Source: Fodinibacter sp963763015 (GTDB lineage: Bacteria; Actinomycetota; Actinomycetes; Actinomycetales; Dermatophilaceae). Taken from it: a stretch of DNA of 64,000 nucleotides. The DNA is taken from the NCBI GenBank assembly GCA_963763015.1, contig CAVXML010000011.1:124001-188000 (forward strand), written 5' to 3'. The translations under genes were made by a program, and so were the position numbers. Positions 50,754 through 60,066 of this stretch are shown here, in pieces. The notes below the pieces were generated by a model, which saw only the letters and a program-made list of their open reading frames with translations, did no database searches and was not told where the DNA came from. How positions within the stretch are numbered: the stretch's first letter is position 1; every line of letters begins with the position of its first letter.

Positions 50754-51668
50754 TCACCCTCCCACCAGGTACGCGAACACGCTCTCGAGGGACTCGTCGG
50801 TCGGGGTGAGCTCGAGGATCCGGATGCCGTGCTGCCGCGCCACCTGCGGGAGCCGCACGGTGAAGGCACCGAAGTCCGAGACCGAGACCTCGACGCCGCC
50901 GCCTCCCCGGAGTGAGACGGCGACCACGGAGGGCTCCGCGATCAACGCACCAGCCAGCCCGCGGTCGTCGTTGCACACCACCACGTACTGCACCGGCCGG
51001 TCGGTCATGAGCCGCCTGATCTGCCCGAAGTCGCCCGAGGCGGCGTGCCGACCGGAGACCACCACCTCGATCTGGCGGGCCACCTGCTCGACCTCCTCCA
51101 GGATGTGCGAGCTGAAGAGCACCGTCCGCCCCTCGGCGCCCATCACGCGCAGCAGCGCCATCAGGTGCAGCCGCTGCCGGGGGTCCACCCCGTTGAACGG
51201 CTCGTCGAGGAGCAGCACGGCCGGGTCGTGGACGAGCGCGGACGCCAGCTTGACCCGCTGCCGCATTCCCTTGGAGTACGTGTCGATGCGGCGTCCGGCC
51301 GGCTCGACCATCTCCACGGTGGCGAGCGCACGCTCGGCTGCCGCCCCGGGGTCCGCGAGGCCGTGGAGCTCGGCATTGGCACGGACGAACCGGCGCCCGC
51401 TGAGGTACCCGAAGCTCAGCTCGCGCTCGGGCACCAGCCCGATGGTGCGGTAGGCGTCGGTGTGCCGCCAGATCGGCACACCGTCGAGGGTGACGGTGCC
51501 CGCCGAGGGCGCGAGGAACCCTGCCATCAGCGCGATGAGCGTGGTCTTCCCTGCCCCGTTCGGTCCCAGGAGGCCGGTGACGCCGGGTCGCACGCTCATC
51601 GATATGCCGTTGACGGCCACGACGTTGCCGTACCAGCGCGAGGCGGTGTCGAGGGTCAGGACGCTCAT
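50754..51668 (-). CDS. ABC transporter ATP-binding protein (pair 2)
   Basis: 304 residues. Walker A GLLGPNGAGKTTLIA, signature YSKGMRQRVKLASAL, Walker B VLLLDEPFNGVDP and switch His in SSHILEEV. The C-terminal 90 residues are the accessory domain typical of drug/lantibiotic-type exporters. ATG overlaps the stop of the upstream permease. Confidence 0.92.
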   Translation of the reverse strand: MSVLTLDTASRWYGNVVAVNGISMSVRPGVTGLLGPNGAGKTTLIALMAGFLAPSAGTVTLDGVPIWRHTDAYRTIGLVPERELSFGYLSGRRFVRANAELHGLADPGAAAERALATVEMVEPAGRRIDTYSKGMRQRVKLASALVHDPAVLLLDEPFNGVDPRQRLHLMALLRVMGAEGRTVLFSSHILEEVEQVARQIEVVVSGRHAASGDFGQIRRLMTDRPVQYVVVCNDDRGLAGALIAEPSVVAVSLRGGGGVEVSVSDFGAFTVRLPQVARQHGIRILELTPTDESLESVFAYLVGG

Positions 51669-52561
51669 GCGGTGGCCACCCTCCGGTAGCGCCACACGAG
51701 GGCGGCGAGGCAGGCGGCCGAGAGGGTCAGGAAGACCACGAGGTAGGTGACCTCCATGGCTTGGCTCGTCGGCGGCGTCGCCGTCTCGATGTCGGTCCAC
51801 GACGCCATCAGCCCGCGGTAGAGCGAGTAGGGGGAGAAGAGGCCGGCGATCTCCCCGACGCGGGGCTCGCCCTCCTCCCGTGCGATTTCCTGGATCGCCG
51901 TCACGATCCCGTTGCCGATGAGAAGGAGCGCGATGGTGGCGACGACGGCGAAGCCACGACGGGTCGACCAGCTCGCGATCAGCCCGGCGACGCCGGTGAG
52001 CGACAGCGCGAGCAGCACGGCCAGGCCGATCGCGACCGCCGCCTCCGTCGTCTGGTCGCTCACGTCCATCTCGCCGAGCAGGGCCACGGCGTAGAGCAGG
52101 AGGATCGGCAGGAGCAGGAAGACCAGGGCGGCGGCGAGCAGCGACGTCCAGCGGGCCACGGCGTAGGTGTCCGACCGCAGCGGGCGGGCCAGGTAGAGCG
52201 AGATGCTGCCGTGCCGGAGGTCGCGGGAGAAGAGCACCGGAGCCTGCGACGCGACGAAGATGCCGAGGAGGACCTGCGTGGTGGACGCGTACTCGGCGTA
52301 GGCGATCGGAAGCTCGTCCATTCCCACCAGCACCATGACGCCACCGACGACGAACACCGGCAGCAGGTTGAGGGCGAGGAGGGCGAAGGGCAGCACCTTG
52401 GAACGGCCGGAACGTCCGAGGCCGAACGTGTTCTCGAACCCGGTGCCCACGAGCGCTCGTGCGATCGGTCCCGGCCCCCGGCGGGGACCGGTGTACGGCC
52501 GGTAGCCGAGGTCGTGGATGACGCTGCCACCCTCCGGGGCGGCGGTCGACGGGTCAGTCAT
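51665..52561 (-). CDS. ABC-2 type transporter permease (pair 1)
   Basis: 298 residues, about six helices, an N-terminal cytoplasmic stretch IHDLGYRPYTGPRRGPGPIA and LRHGSISLYLARPLRSDTYAVARW between helices 2 and 3, both common in ABC-2 permeases. ATG lies 8 bases inside the preceding ATPase gene. Confidence 0.88.
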   Translation of the reverse strand: MTDPSTAAPEGGSVIHDLGYRPYTGPRRGPGPIARALVGTGFENTFGLGRSGRSKVLPFALLALNLLPVFVVGGVMVLVGMDELPIAYAEYASTTQVLLGIFVASQAPVLFSRDLRHGSISLYLARPLRSDTYAVARWTSLLAAALVFLLLPILLLYAVALLGEMDVSDQTTEAAVAIGLAVLLALSLTGVAGLIASWSTRRGFAVVATIALLLIGNGIVTAIQEIAREEGEPRVGEIAGLFSPYSLYRGLMASWTDIETATPPTSQAMEVTYLVVFLTLSAACLAALVWRYRRVATA

Positions 52562-53480
52562 GGGCGGCACCACCGGCGTCGGCGAAGACGTCCTCGATGC
52601 GGCGGTGGTCGGTCTGGAGGCGTACCAGGCCCAGCCCGAGGTCGCTCGCGGTGTCGCGGATCAGGTCGTGCACGTCCACGCCGCCGCCGGCGTCGACGGT
52701 GAGGACCGAGCCGCGGGGGAGCGCGGTTACCCCCGCGCGGGTCAGGGCGGCGGCCATGCGCTCCTGCCCGTCGGTCCCGATCACCTCGACGAGCAGCACG
52801 CCGGTGGCGTCGAGGAACTCGTCGGTGCGCGAGGCGCGCAGCAGGCGGCCACCGTCGAGGACCACCACGTGGTCGCTGACCCGCTCCAGCTCGCCCAGCA
52901 GGTGCGACGTGACGATCACCGCTATCCCGAAGTCGCGTCCGATCCGCTGGACCAGGCCGAGCATCTCGTCCCGCGCTGCGGGGTCGAGCCCGTTGGTCGG
53001 CTCGTCGAGCAGGACCAGCCTGGGGTCGTGCGCCAGGGCCTGGGCCAGCTTCGCCTTCTGCTTCATGCCCGTGGAGTAGCCGCCCATCGGGCGGTACCGC
53101 TCCTCGGCGAGCCCGACGTGGCGGAGCACCTCGGCCGCCCGCTCCCTCGCTGCCACGGGCGGCAACCCGGACATCGTGGCGAGGTGCACGACGAAGTCGC
53201 TGGCGCTGACGTCCGGTGGCAGGCAGTCGTGCTCGGGGAGGTAGCCGACCGCTGCGCGGATCGCGGACCCCTCAGAGCCGATGTCGTGGCCCAGCACCTC
53301 GGCTCGGCCGCTGGTGGACGGCACGAGACCGAGAAGGATCTTCAGCAACGTCGACTTGCCGGCGCCGTTGGCCCCGACCAGACCGGTGATCCCCGGCCCG
53401 ATGTCGACCGTCAGCGCGTCGAGCGCGAGCACCGGACCGTAGTCCTTGGTGAGCCGATCGGTGTGCACGACGGGTTCCAC
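52554..53480 (-). CDS. ABC transporter ATP-binding protein (pair 1)
   Basis: 308 residues. Walker A GLVGANGAGKSTLLKI, signature YSTGMKQKAKLAQALA, Walker B LVLLDEPTNGLDP, switch His TSHLLGEL. Substrate unknown; the four-gene operon encodes two ATPase/permease pairs, which could form one heteromeric exporter or two transporters. Start taken as GTG 53480 because a TAGATT hexamer ends 7 bases upstream; a longer frame to 53510 includes that promoter. Confidence 0.92.
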   Translation of the reverse strand: MEPVVHTDRLTKDYGPVLALDALTVDIGPGITGLVGANGAGKSTLLKILLGLVPSTSGRAEVLGHDIGSEGSAIRAAVGYLPEHDCLPPDVSASDFVVHLATMSGLPPVAARERAAEVLRHVGLAEERYRPMGGYSTGMKQKAKLAQALAHDPRLVLLDEPTNGLDPAARDEMLGLVQRIGRDFGIAVIVTSHLLGELERVSDHVVVLDGGRLLRASRTDEFLDATGVLLVEVIGTDGQERMAAALTRAGVTALPRGSVLTVDAGGGVDVHDLIRDTASDLGLGLVRLQTDHRRIEDVFADAGGAAHD

Positions 53481-53487
53481 GCGGGCC

Positions 53488-53493
53488 AATCTA
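53488..53493 (-). promoter_or_regulatory. -10 element of the ABC operon
   Basis: TAGATT on the minus strand, 7 bases before GTG 53480. Confidence 0.5.
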
Positions 53494-53590
53494 GGGCCAG
53501 GAGACGGCACAGCCCCGCCGCGCCGTGAATGTCAGGGGGCGCTCAGGGTCACCCCTGACGCGCGAGGACCTCTGTGTGCCGAGGCGACGG

Positions 53591-54367
53591 TCACAGGGTC
53601 GCCAGGACGAACGCCAGCACGAACCCCGCGGCCGTGCTGATGGCCACCGTGGGCCCTCCGTTCTCGTAGGCCTCCGGCATCAGGGTGTCGGCGAGCGAGG
53701 CCAGCACCGCCCCGGCGGCGAAGGCGAGCGGCATCGAGAGCGTCTCGGGTTCGGCGCGGGACAGTGGCCCGGCTCCGACGGCCACGGCCACGGTGAGCAG
53801 CACGGCGCACAGGGCCCAGATGCCGACGACGAAGCGGTGAGACCGTCCCTGGGCGCGCATCGAGGCGCTGCCGACGAGCGCCTCGGGGAAGTTGGAGACG
53901 AAGATCGCCGCCAGGAGGGCCAACCCACCGGTTCCCTCGCCCAGCGACACCCCGAGGGCGAGGTTCTCCGGCACACCGTCGAGGGTCACCGCCGCCAGGA
54001 GGGCGAGTCCCGCGGCCCCGCTCACCGACGCCGGCGACGCCTTCCGGTCCTCTGCCGCCGCGTCGGTGTCGAGCTTCTCGCTGCCGTGGTCCTCCGGGCG
54101 GTGCCCCTCGGCGAAGCGGTCGAGCTGCTGACTCAGCAGGGTGAACACGACCGCACCGACGAGGAGGCCGAGGGCGGCCCGCCAGATCCCGCCCTGCTCG
54201 TACGAGTCCTCGAACAGCTCGAAGGCCAGTGCGGTGATCAGCGCCCCGGAGGCGAAGGCGAGCATCGCGGCGAGCACGCGCTTGGGAATCTGCACCCAGC
54301 CACCCACGAGCGCACCGAGCACGAGCGCGCTGGAGCCGATCGCCCCGAAGAGCAGTGCCTCACTCAT
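53591..54367 (-). CDS. ZIP-family metal cation transporter
   Basis: 258 residues with eight predicted helices. The metal-binding helices show LLAAVTLDGVPENLALGVSLGEG and IFVSNFPEALVGSASM (the HNxPEG-type motif reads DGVPEN here). The loop between helices 3 and 4 is charged, with HRPEDHGSEK. Likely imports zinc or a related divalent cation. The ATG is 6 bases after TAGGGC. Confidence 0.88.
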   Translation of the reverse strand: MSEALLFGAIGSSALVLGALVGGWVQIPKRVLAAMLAFASGALITALAFELFEDSYEQGGIWRAALGLLVGAVVFTLLSQQLDRFAEGHRPEDHGSEKLDTDAAAEDRKASPASVSGAAGLALLAAVTLDGVPENLALGVSLGEGTGGLALLAAIFVSNFPEALVGSASMRAQGRSHRFVVGIWALCAVLLTVAVAVGAGPLSRAEPETLSMPLAFAAGAVLASLADTLMPEAYENGGPTVAISTAAGFVLAFVLATL

Positions 54368-54373
54368 GGCGGC

Positions 54374-54379
54374 GCCCTA
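54374..54379 (-). promoter_or_regulatory. -10 element of the ZIP gene (leaderless)
   Basis: TAGGGC on the minus strand, then GCCGCC, then ATG at 54367. Confidence 0.45.
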
Positions 54380-54452
54380 CCCGCGAACCGGTCGCGCAAC
54401 CTCTCATGCGCCCTGCGGTCCGACCGCGCAACGATCGAGGCGTCCCGGCGCG

Positions 54453-56534
54453 TCAGCTCGCGGGCACGTTGGCCTCCAGCTCGGCGAGCCAGGCGGCACC
54501 GGAGGCGTCGGACGGCATCCGCCAGTCTCCCCGGGGGGACAGCGAACCGCCGGCCACCACCTTCGGCCCGTTCGGCAGGGCCGAGCGCTTGAACTGGTTG
54601 GCGAAGAAGCGCCGGTAGAACACGACCATCCAGTGCCGGATGGTGGCGAGGTCGTATGCCGGTCGCGCCCCGGAGGGGTACCCCGCCGGCCAGCCGCCGC
54701 GCTCGCCCTCGGCCCAGGCGTGCTCGGCCAGGAAGGCGATCTTGCTCGGCCGGTACCCCCAGCGCAGGACGTGGTAGAGCGTGAAGTCCTGCAGCGCGTA
54801 CGGGCCGACGGACTCCTCGGTGGACTGGATCCTCTCGCCCTCCCTCGTCGGCACGAGCTCGGGGCTGATCTCCTGGTCGAGGATCTCGAGCAGCGTCTCG
54901 TTGACCGGCCCGTCGAACTGCCCCGACGAGACGACCCAGCGGATGAGGTGCTGCATGAGCGTCTTGGGCACACCGGCGTTCACGCCGTAGTGCGACATCT
55001 GGTCACCCACGCCGTACGTGCACCAGCCCAGGGCCAGCTCGGAGAGGTCGCCGGTGCCCAGCACGATCCCGCCGCGCTGGTTGGCCGCCCGGAAGAGGTA
55101 GTCGGTGCGCAGCCCGGCCTGGACGTTCTCGAACGTGACGTCGTAGACCTCCTCGCCCCTCCCGAACGGGTGGCCGAGCTCGGTGAGCATCTGGGTGGCC
55201 GTCGCCCGGATGTCGAGCTCCTCCCAGGTGATGCCGAGGGTCTCCATGAGGTGGATCGCGTTGCTCTTCGTGCCGGCCGTCGTCGCGAAGCCGGGCATCG
55301 TGAAGCCGAGGATGTGGGTGCGCGGCAGGCCCAGCCGGTCGCAGGCCTTTGCGGCGACGATGAGCGCGTGGGTCGAGTCCAGGCCACCGGAGACGCCGAT
55401 GACGATCGTCGGCACGCGCGCCGGGTCGCCGGCACCGATGGCCCGCATCCGCTGCTCCAGTCCCGAGACCTGGATGTTGTAGGCCTCGTAGCAGTCGAGC
55501 TCGAGCCGCTCCTCGGCATCCGGCACGAAGGGGAACCGGTCGACGACGCGGCGCAGGCCGAGGTCGCCCGACGGCGGGCGCAGCTGGAACGGGACGACCC
55601 GGAACCCGCCCTGGTCGGCGGCATACGCCTCCGCGTTGTCGTCGAAGCTGCCGACGCGGATCCGCTCCTGCCGCAGGCGGTCGAGGTCGACGTCGACGAC
55701 GGTTCGCCGTGGCCCCTCGGGGAAGCGCTCCGACTCGCCGAGCAGGTCCCCGAGCTCGTAGACCATCGTCATGCCGTCCCACGAGAGGTCGGTGCTCGAC
55801 TCCCCCGCGCTCGCGGCGGCATAGAGGTAGGCCGCGTTGCACCGTGAGCTCGCCGAGCGGGCCAGCAGGTGCCGGTCGTCGGCGCGGCCCACCGTGATGG
55901 GGGATGCCGACAGGTTGAGCAGGACGTTCGCCCCGGCGAGTGCGGCCTCGTGGCTGGGGGGCACGGGCACCCACATGTCCTCGCAGACCTCGACGTGGAC
56001 CGCGAGGGCCGGGAGGTCCTCGGGGGTGAAGATGAGGTCGGGGCCGAAGGGGATCTCGCCGTCGGCGTCGGCGCCGGGCCAGTGTGGCCGAACGAGGAAC
56101 TCGCCCTGGTGCCCTGCGCCCGCGGCGAACCAGCGCTTCTCGTAGAACTCGCGGTACGTGGGGAGGAACGACTTGGGCGCGACGCCGAGCACCTCACCCC
56201 GATGGAGAACGACGGCGCAGTTGAAGACCCGGTTGCCGTGCCGGAGCGGGGCGCCGACGACGACGAGCGGCAGCAGCTTCGCGGTCGCCTCGGCGATCGT
56301 GATGACGGCCTCGTCGACGGCGTCGAGGAGGACGTCCTGGAGGAAGAGGTCGTCGACGGCGTAGCCGGACAGGCACAGCTCCGGGAAGAGGGTGACGGCG
56401 ACGCCCTCGTCGTGGCAGGCCCGCACCTCGGTGAGGACCCGTTCGGCGTTGGTCGCGGGGTCCGCGAGCGCGACCGGCAGGGTGCACGCGGCGACCCGGG
56501 CGAAGCCCTGGGCGTAGACGTTCCGGAACTCCAT
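54453..56534 (-). CDS. nadE: Glutamine-dependent NAD(+) synthetase (NadE)
   Basis: 693 residues, the two-domain form. N-terminal nitrilase-like glutaminase domain: FPELCLSGYAVDDLF with the Glu, and AVHVEVCEDMWVP with the catalytic Cys. C-terminal synthetase: P-loop GVSGGLDSTHALIVAAKACD, then LGTGDLSELALGWCTYGVGDQMSHY. Last step of NAD biosynthesis. ATG 6 bases after TAGGCT. Confidence 0.96.
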   Translation of the reverse strand: MEFRNVYAQGFARVAACTLPVALADPATNAERVLTEVRACHDEGVAVTLFPELCLSGYAVDDLFLQDVLLDAVDEAVITIAEATAKLLPLVVVGAPLRHGNRVFNCAVVLHRGEVLGVAPKSFLPTYREFYEKRWFAAGAGHQGEFLVRPHWPGADADGEIPFGPDLIFTPEDLPALAVHVEVCEDMWVPVPPSHEAALAGANVLLNLSASPITVGRADDRHLLARSASSRCNAAYLYAAASAGESSTDLSWDGMTMVYELGDLLGESERFPEGPRRTVVDVDLDRLRQERIRVGSFDDNAEAYAADQGGFRVVPFQLRPPSGDLGLRRVVDRFPFVPDAEERLELDCYEAYNIQVSGLEQRMRAIGAGDPARVPTIVIGVSGGLDSTHALIVAAKACDRLGLPRTHILGFTMPGFATTAGTKSNAIHLMETLGITWEELDIRATATQMLTELGHPFGRGEEVYDVTFENVQAGLRTDYLFRAANQRGGIVLGTGDLSELALGWCTYGVGDQMSHYGVNAGVPKTLMQHLIRWVVSSGQFDGPVNETLLEILDQEISPELVPTREGERIQSTEESVGPYALQDFTLYHVLRWGYRPSKIAFLAEHAWAEGERGGWPAGYPSGARPAYDLATIRHWMVVFYRRFFANQFKRSALPNGPKVVAGGSLSPRGDWRMPSDASGAAWLAELEANVPAS

Positions 56535-56540
56535 GCCCCG

Positions 56541-56546
56541 AGCCTA
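56541..56546 (-). promoter_or_regulatory. -10 element of nadE (leaderless)
   Basis: TAGGCT on the minus strand, then CGGGGC, then ATG at 56534. Confidence 0.5.
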
Positions 56547-56668
56547 TGGGCGTGGATTATCGGGTGACCCGAGAAACCCCCTCATCACCGGGGACGGGCT
56601 GTCCGGGGAAGCGCAGGGTTGTCCGGAGTGCGCGCACCAGGGGGCCGGCCAGCGGCGCCACCGAGACA

Positions 56669-57640
56669 TCACGGGGTCAGCAGGATCTTGCCGGTCGCCC
56701 GGCGCTCCTCCAGGGCCGTGAGGGCGGCAACGACGTCGTCCAGGGCGCGGACCTCACCGATGACCGGGTCCACCGCGCCCGACTCCATGAGGGGCAGGAG
56801 GTCGTCCCACTGCCGGCGCAGGTATCCCGGTCCCGGGCCACCCCTTCCGGTCCACCAGGCGCCCCAGCCGACCCCGACGACCGACAGGTTGTTCAGCAGC
56901 AGCCGGTTGACCCGGACCTCGGGGATCGAGCCGGATGTGAAGCCGAGGACGAGGTGCCGTCCACCCGGGGCGAGGGAGCGCAGGGAGTCGGTCAGGCGGT
57001 CGCCGCCGACCGGGTCGACGACGACGTCGACGCCCCGGCCGCTCGTCAGCTCGGCCACCGCCTCACGGAAGCCCTCGACGAGCACGACCTCGTCGGCCCC
57101 CGCTGCGCGCGCCACCTCCGCCCGGTCGCGGGAGGAGACAACGGCGAGAACCCTGGCATCCCAGGCGGCAGCCAGCTGCACCGCGGCCGTGCCGATGCCC
57201 CCCGAAGCCCCGTGCACGAGCACCGTCTCGCCCGGGGCGAGCCGCGCCCGTTCGCGGAGCGCGAAGTGGCACGTGAGGTAGTTCATCGGCAGCGCGGCGC
57301 CCTGGTCGTACGTGACCGAGTCCGGAAGCGGGAAGACCGTCGCCGGGTCGGCCTCGACGACCTCCGCGAAGCCGCCGAGGAAGGGGAAGGCGGCCACCCG
57401 GTCGCCCACGGCGAACCCGCTGCCCGAGGGCGCGGACCGCACCCGGCCGGCGACCTCGGAGCCCGGCACGAAGGGCAGCTCCGGCGTGACCTGGTACCGA
57501 CCGCGGGTGAGCAGCACGTCCGGGAAGCAGACCCCCGCGGCAGCGACCTCGACCACCACGCCGTCGCCGTCGGGCTCCGGGAGGTCGACCACCTCCACGG
57601 CGGCGGGTCCGTCGAGCCGGGTCACCTGGGCAGCGCGCAC
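56669..57640 (-). CDS. NADPH:quinone oxidoreductase-like (zinc-independent MDR) enzyme
   Basis: 323 residues. VEVAAAGVCFPDVLLTRGRYQ at the N-terminus lacks catalytic zinc ligands; cofactor-binding VLVHGASGGIGTAAVQLAAAW is typical of quinone oxidoreductases of the MDR superfamily. Two consecutive GTG codons are possible; the second (57640) is 6 bases from a TACGAT hexamer and is chosen. The upstream region holds the octamer repeat array. Confidence 0.9.
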   Translation of the reverse strand: MRAAQVTRLDGPAAVEVVDLPEPDGDGVVVEVAAAGVCFPDVLLTRGRYQVTPELPFVPGSEVAGRVRSAPSGSGFAVGDRVAAFPFLGGFAEVVEADPATVFPLPDSVTYDQGAALPMNYLTCHFALRERARLAPGETVLVHGASGGIGTAAVQLAAAWDARVLAVVSSRDRAEVARAAGADEVVLVEGFREAVAELTSGRGVDVVVDPVGGDRLTDSLRSLAPGGRHLVLGFTSGSIPEVRVNRLLLNNLSVVGVGWGAWWTGRGGPGPGYLRRQWDDLLPLMESGAVDPVIGEVRALDDVVAALTALEERRATGKILLTP

Positions 57641-57646
57641 CACCTC

Positions 57647-57652
57647 ATCGTA
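57647..57652 (-). promoter_or_regulatory. -10 element of the quinone oxidoreductase gene (leaderless)
   Basis: TACGAT on the minus strand, then GAGGTG, then GTG at 57640. It decides between two adjacent GTG codons. Confidence 0.5.
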
Positions 57653-57710
57653 GGGACGGCCGAGCCACCGGCATCCCGTGGCCCACGTACCTCCAGTGAC
57701 CGATTGGTCG

Positions 57711-57870
57711 ACGGAGGTACGGAGGTACGGAGGCGTCTACGGAGGCATCGAGGTACGGAGGCATCGAGGTACGGAGGCATCGAGGGACGGAGGTACGAAG
57801 GTACGGAGGCGTCTACGGAGGCATCGAGGTACAGAGGCATCGAGGTACGGAGGTACGGAGGTACGGACGG
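57711..57870. repeat. Tandem octamer array, 19 units (ACGGAGGT/C, ATCGAGGT)
   Basis: 160 bases built from 19 octamers. Eleven read ACGGAGGT or ACGGAGGC; five are of the ATCGAGGT type (one is ATCGAGGG); the others are ACGAAGGT, ACAGAGGC and a terminal ACGGACGG. A GTCT tetramer interrupts twice, at 57735-57738 and 57811-57814, in the same ACGGAGGC-GTCT-ACGGAGGC context. The array occupies most of the intergenic space between a quinone oxidoreductase and a divergent MFS exporter. A unit length of 8, not a multiple of 3, fits variable-number regulatory DNA better than coding sequence. Confidence 0.93.
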
Positions 57871-57922
57871 ACACCGGTGCTGGCCGTGGGAATGTCGCGG
57901 CGACGGGAATGCCGGGGTCATC

Positions 57923-59212
57923 GTGGGCGCTGCACGTCCAGTGCCACAACCCCGACACGCGACCCTCGCGACCATCGCCCTGATCCTGGGTGGCGTCGCC
58001 ATCGGGACCACCGAGTTCGTCACGATGGGCCTCCTGCCCGACATCGCCACAGGTGTCGGGGTCGACATCCCGACGGCCGGCCACACCATCACCGCCTACG
58101 CCGCGGGGGTGGTCGTGGGAGCGCCGCTGCTGGCCGTCCTGGGGGCGACCTGGCCACGCAAGAGCCTGCTCATCGGGCTCATGGCGGCCGTCACGCTCGG
58201 CAACGTGCTCAGTGCCGTCGCCCCCGACTTCGCCACCCTCGTCGCCGCGCGCTTCGTCTCGGGGCTGCCGCACGGGGCGTTCTTCGGGGTGGCGGCCCTC
58301 GTCGCCGTCGACCTGGCGGCCACGGGCCAGTCGGGTCGGGCGGTGGGCCGGGTCATGCTCGGCATCCCGGTGGCGAACGTGCTCGGTGTCCCCGGCGCGA
58401 CGTGGCTGGGCCAGGCGCTGGGCTGGCGCGCCGCCTACTGGCTCGTGACCGTCATCGGCGTCGCCACCATCGCACTCCTCACGTATGCCGTGCCGCACCT
58501 GCCTCGGGACCGTTCGCGGACGGTGCGCAGCGAGCTCAGCGCCCTCACCAGCCTCCAGGTCTGGCTGACGCTCGGGGTGGGGGCGGTCGGGTTCGGCGGC
58601 ATGTTCGCGATGTACTCCTACATCGCCCCGACCGTGACCGAGGTGACCGGGCTGCCGGCATCCGCCGTGCCGGTCTTCCTCCTCGTCTTCGGTGTCGCGG
58701 GCTTCGTGGGCAACCTCGTGGCCGGACGGATGGGCGACTGGTCGGTGATCCGGTCGGTGGTCATCGGCATCACCGGGCTCGGCGTGTCACTGGCGCTCTT
58801 CGCCCTCGTCGCCCCGTATCCCGTGCCGGCGCTCGTCGTCCTCGGCCTGAGCTCGGTGCTCGCCGCCGTGCTGGTGATCAACCTCCAGCTGCGGCTCATG
58901 CAGGTGGCCGGCAGTGCGCAGACGCTGGCAGCGGCCGGCAACCACGCCGCACTCAACCTCGCGAACGGGCTCGGCGCGTGGGTGGGTGGTGCCGTCATCG
59001 CGGCGGGCTACGGCTACAGGGCGCCCTCGCTCGTCGGTGCCGGGCTGGCAGCCGTCGGGCTGGGCATCCTCGCGGTGTCGGTGCTCGTTCACCGCCGTGA
59101 CCACCCGGAGCGGGCAACCCTGCGGCCGGCTCCCTCACCAGCCCTCGAACCAGGCGCACCGCCGGCTGACCGAGTGGGGGCCGACCCGGTGGGGGTCGGC
59201 CGGGTTCCCTGA
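57923..59212 (+). CDS. MFS transporter (DHA1-type efflux, AraJ-like)
   Basis: 429 residues, 12 hydrophobic helices starting with TLATIALILGGVAIGTTEFVTMGLLPDIA, the signature of arabinose-efflux-type DHA1 permeases; motif A-like GATWPRKSLL after helix 2 and RFVSGLPHGAFFGVAALVA in helix 4 and following. Exports drugs or sugars; substrate unknown. Start uncertain: GTG 57923 or GTG 57941. The ORF continues upstream through the octamer array but that part is unlikely to be translated. Confidence 0.88.
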   Translation: MGAARPVPQPRHATLATIALILGGVAIGTTEFVTMGLLPDIATGVGVDIPTAGHTITAYAAGVVVGAPLLAVLGATWPRKSLLIGLMAAVTLGNVLSAVAPDFATLVAARFVSGLPHGAFFGVAALVAVDLAATGQSGRAVGRVMLGIPVANVLGVPGATWLGQALGWRAAYWLVTVIGVATIALLTYAVPHLPRDRSRTVRSELSALTSLQVWLTLGVGAVGFGGMFAMYSYIAPTVTEVTGLPASAVPVFLLVFGVAGFVGNLVAGRMGDWSVIRSVVIGITGLGVSLALFALVAPYPVPALVVLGLSSVLAAVLVINLQLRLMQVAGSAQTLAAAGNHAALNLANGLGAWVGGAVIAAGYGYRAPSLVGAGLAAVGLGILAVSVLVHRRDHPERATLRPAPSPALEPGAPPADRVGADPVGVGRVP

Positions 59213-59256
59213 CGGGTGCCCTGCGCTCGCCCCGAGCGGCGGGGCTGCGGTGTCCG

Positions 59257-59262
59257 TACGCT
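59257..59262 (+). promoter_or_regulatory. -10 element of the crotonase operon (leaderless)
   Basis: TACGCT, then GGCGGT, then ATG at 59269. Confidence 0.55.
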
Positions 59263-59268
59263 GGCGGT

Positions 59269-60066
59269 ATGCCCAGCACCGTCACCAGCCGGGTCGAGGG
59301 CGGCATCGCCCAGGTCCGCCTCGACCGCCCCGAGAAGCTCAACGCCCTGACGCTGGACACGCTCGAGGAACTGGTGGCAACTGCCCGCTCGCTGTCACGG
59401 GACCGCACCCTGCGTGGTGTCGTTCTCGGCGGTGAGGGCGACTCGTTCTGTGCGGGGCTCGACTTCGCGACCGTGCTGGCCAACCCGCCCCGAGTCGCCC
59501 GCTCGTTCGTCCCGCACCCGGTGCGGGGCACCAACCTGTTCCAGGAGGCGTGCTGGGCCTGGCGGCGCGTCCCCGTGCCGGTCGTCGCCGCGGTGCACGG
59601 CCACTGCTACGGCGGGGGGCTGCAGATCGCGCTCGCGGCCGACCTGCGGATGACGACCGCGGACGCCCAGTGGTCGGTGCTCGAGGCCAAGTGGGGGCTG
59701 GTGCCCGACATGAGCGGCATCCAGACGCTCTCGCAGCAGGTGCGGATGGACGTCGCGAAGCGGCTCACGATGACCGGTGAGGTCGTGAGCGGCGCCCGGG
59801 CCGTGGAGCTCGGCCTCGCGAGCGAGGTGCACGACGAGCCGTTCGTCGCGGCGACCCGGTTCCTCGAGGAGGTCGCGACCCGCTCGCCCGACTCGGTGGC
59901 AGCGACCAAGCGCCTCTTCGGCCGAACGTGGACGGCCGGCGACCGGCGCACCTTCGCCCGCGAGCGCCTCGAGCAGGCCCGTCTGCTCGCGACCCGCAAC
60001 ACGACGATCGCCCGGGAGGCCGCCCTGAAACGCGTCGCCCCGGTCTTCGACGCCCGTCGCCGGTGA
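59269..60066 (+). CDS. Enoyl-CoA hydratase/isomerase (crotonase family)
   Basis: 265 residues. ARVRLDRPEKLNALT-like N-terminus, oxyanion-hole segment GDSFCAGLDF and AAVHGHCYGGGLQIALAADLRM. The catalytic region WGLVPDMSGIQTLSQQV carries Pro-Asp-Met where typical hydratases have a Glu, so it may be an isomerase-like or otherwise divergent member. Coupled by GTGA to a molybdopterin enzyme. Confidence 0.88.
   Translation: MPSTVTSRVEGGIAQVRLDRPEKLNALTLDTLEELVATARSLSRDRTLRGVVLGGEGDSFCAGLDFATVLANPPRVARSFVPHPVRGTNLFQEACWAWRRVPVPVVAAVHGHCYGGGLQIALAADLRMTTADAQWSVLEAKWGLVPDMSGIQTLSQQVRMDVAKRLTMTGEVVSGARAVELGLASEVHDEPFVAATRFLEEVATRSPDSVAATKRLFGRTWTAGDRRTFARERLEQARLLATRNTTIAREAALKRVAPVFDARRR

Noticed and set aside
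57711..57870. CRISPR array
   Set aside because: Units are 8 bases and contiguous, with no spacers of 30 or so bases and no cas genes.
57678..57983. The octamer array as a coding repeat (a YGG/RGTEAS-type peptide)
   Set aside because: The frame has no good start, crosses the MFS gene in another frame, and the 8-base unit cannot keep a coding frame through copy-number change.
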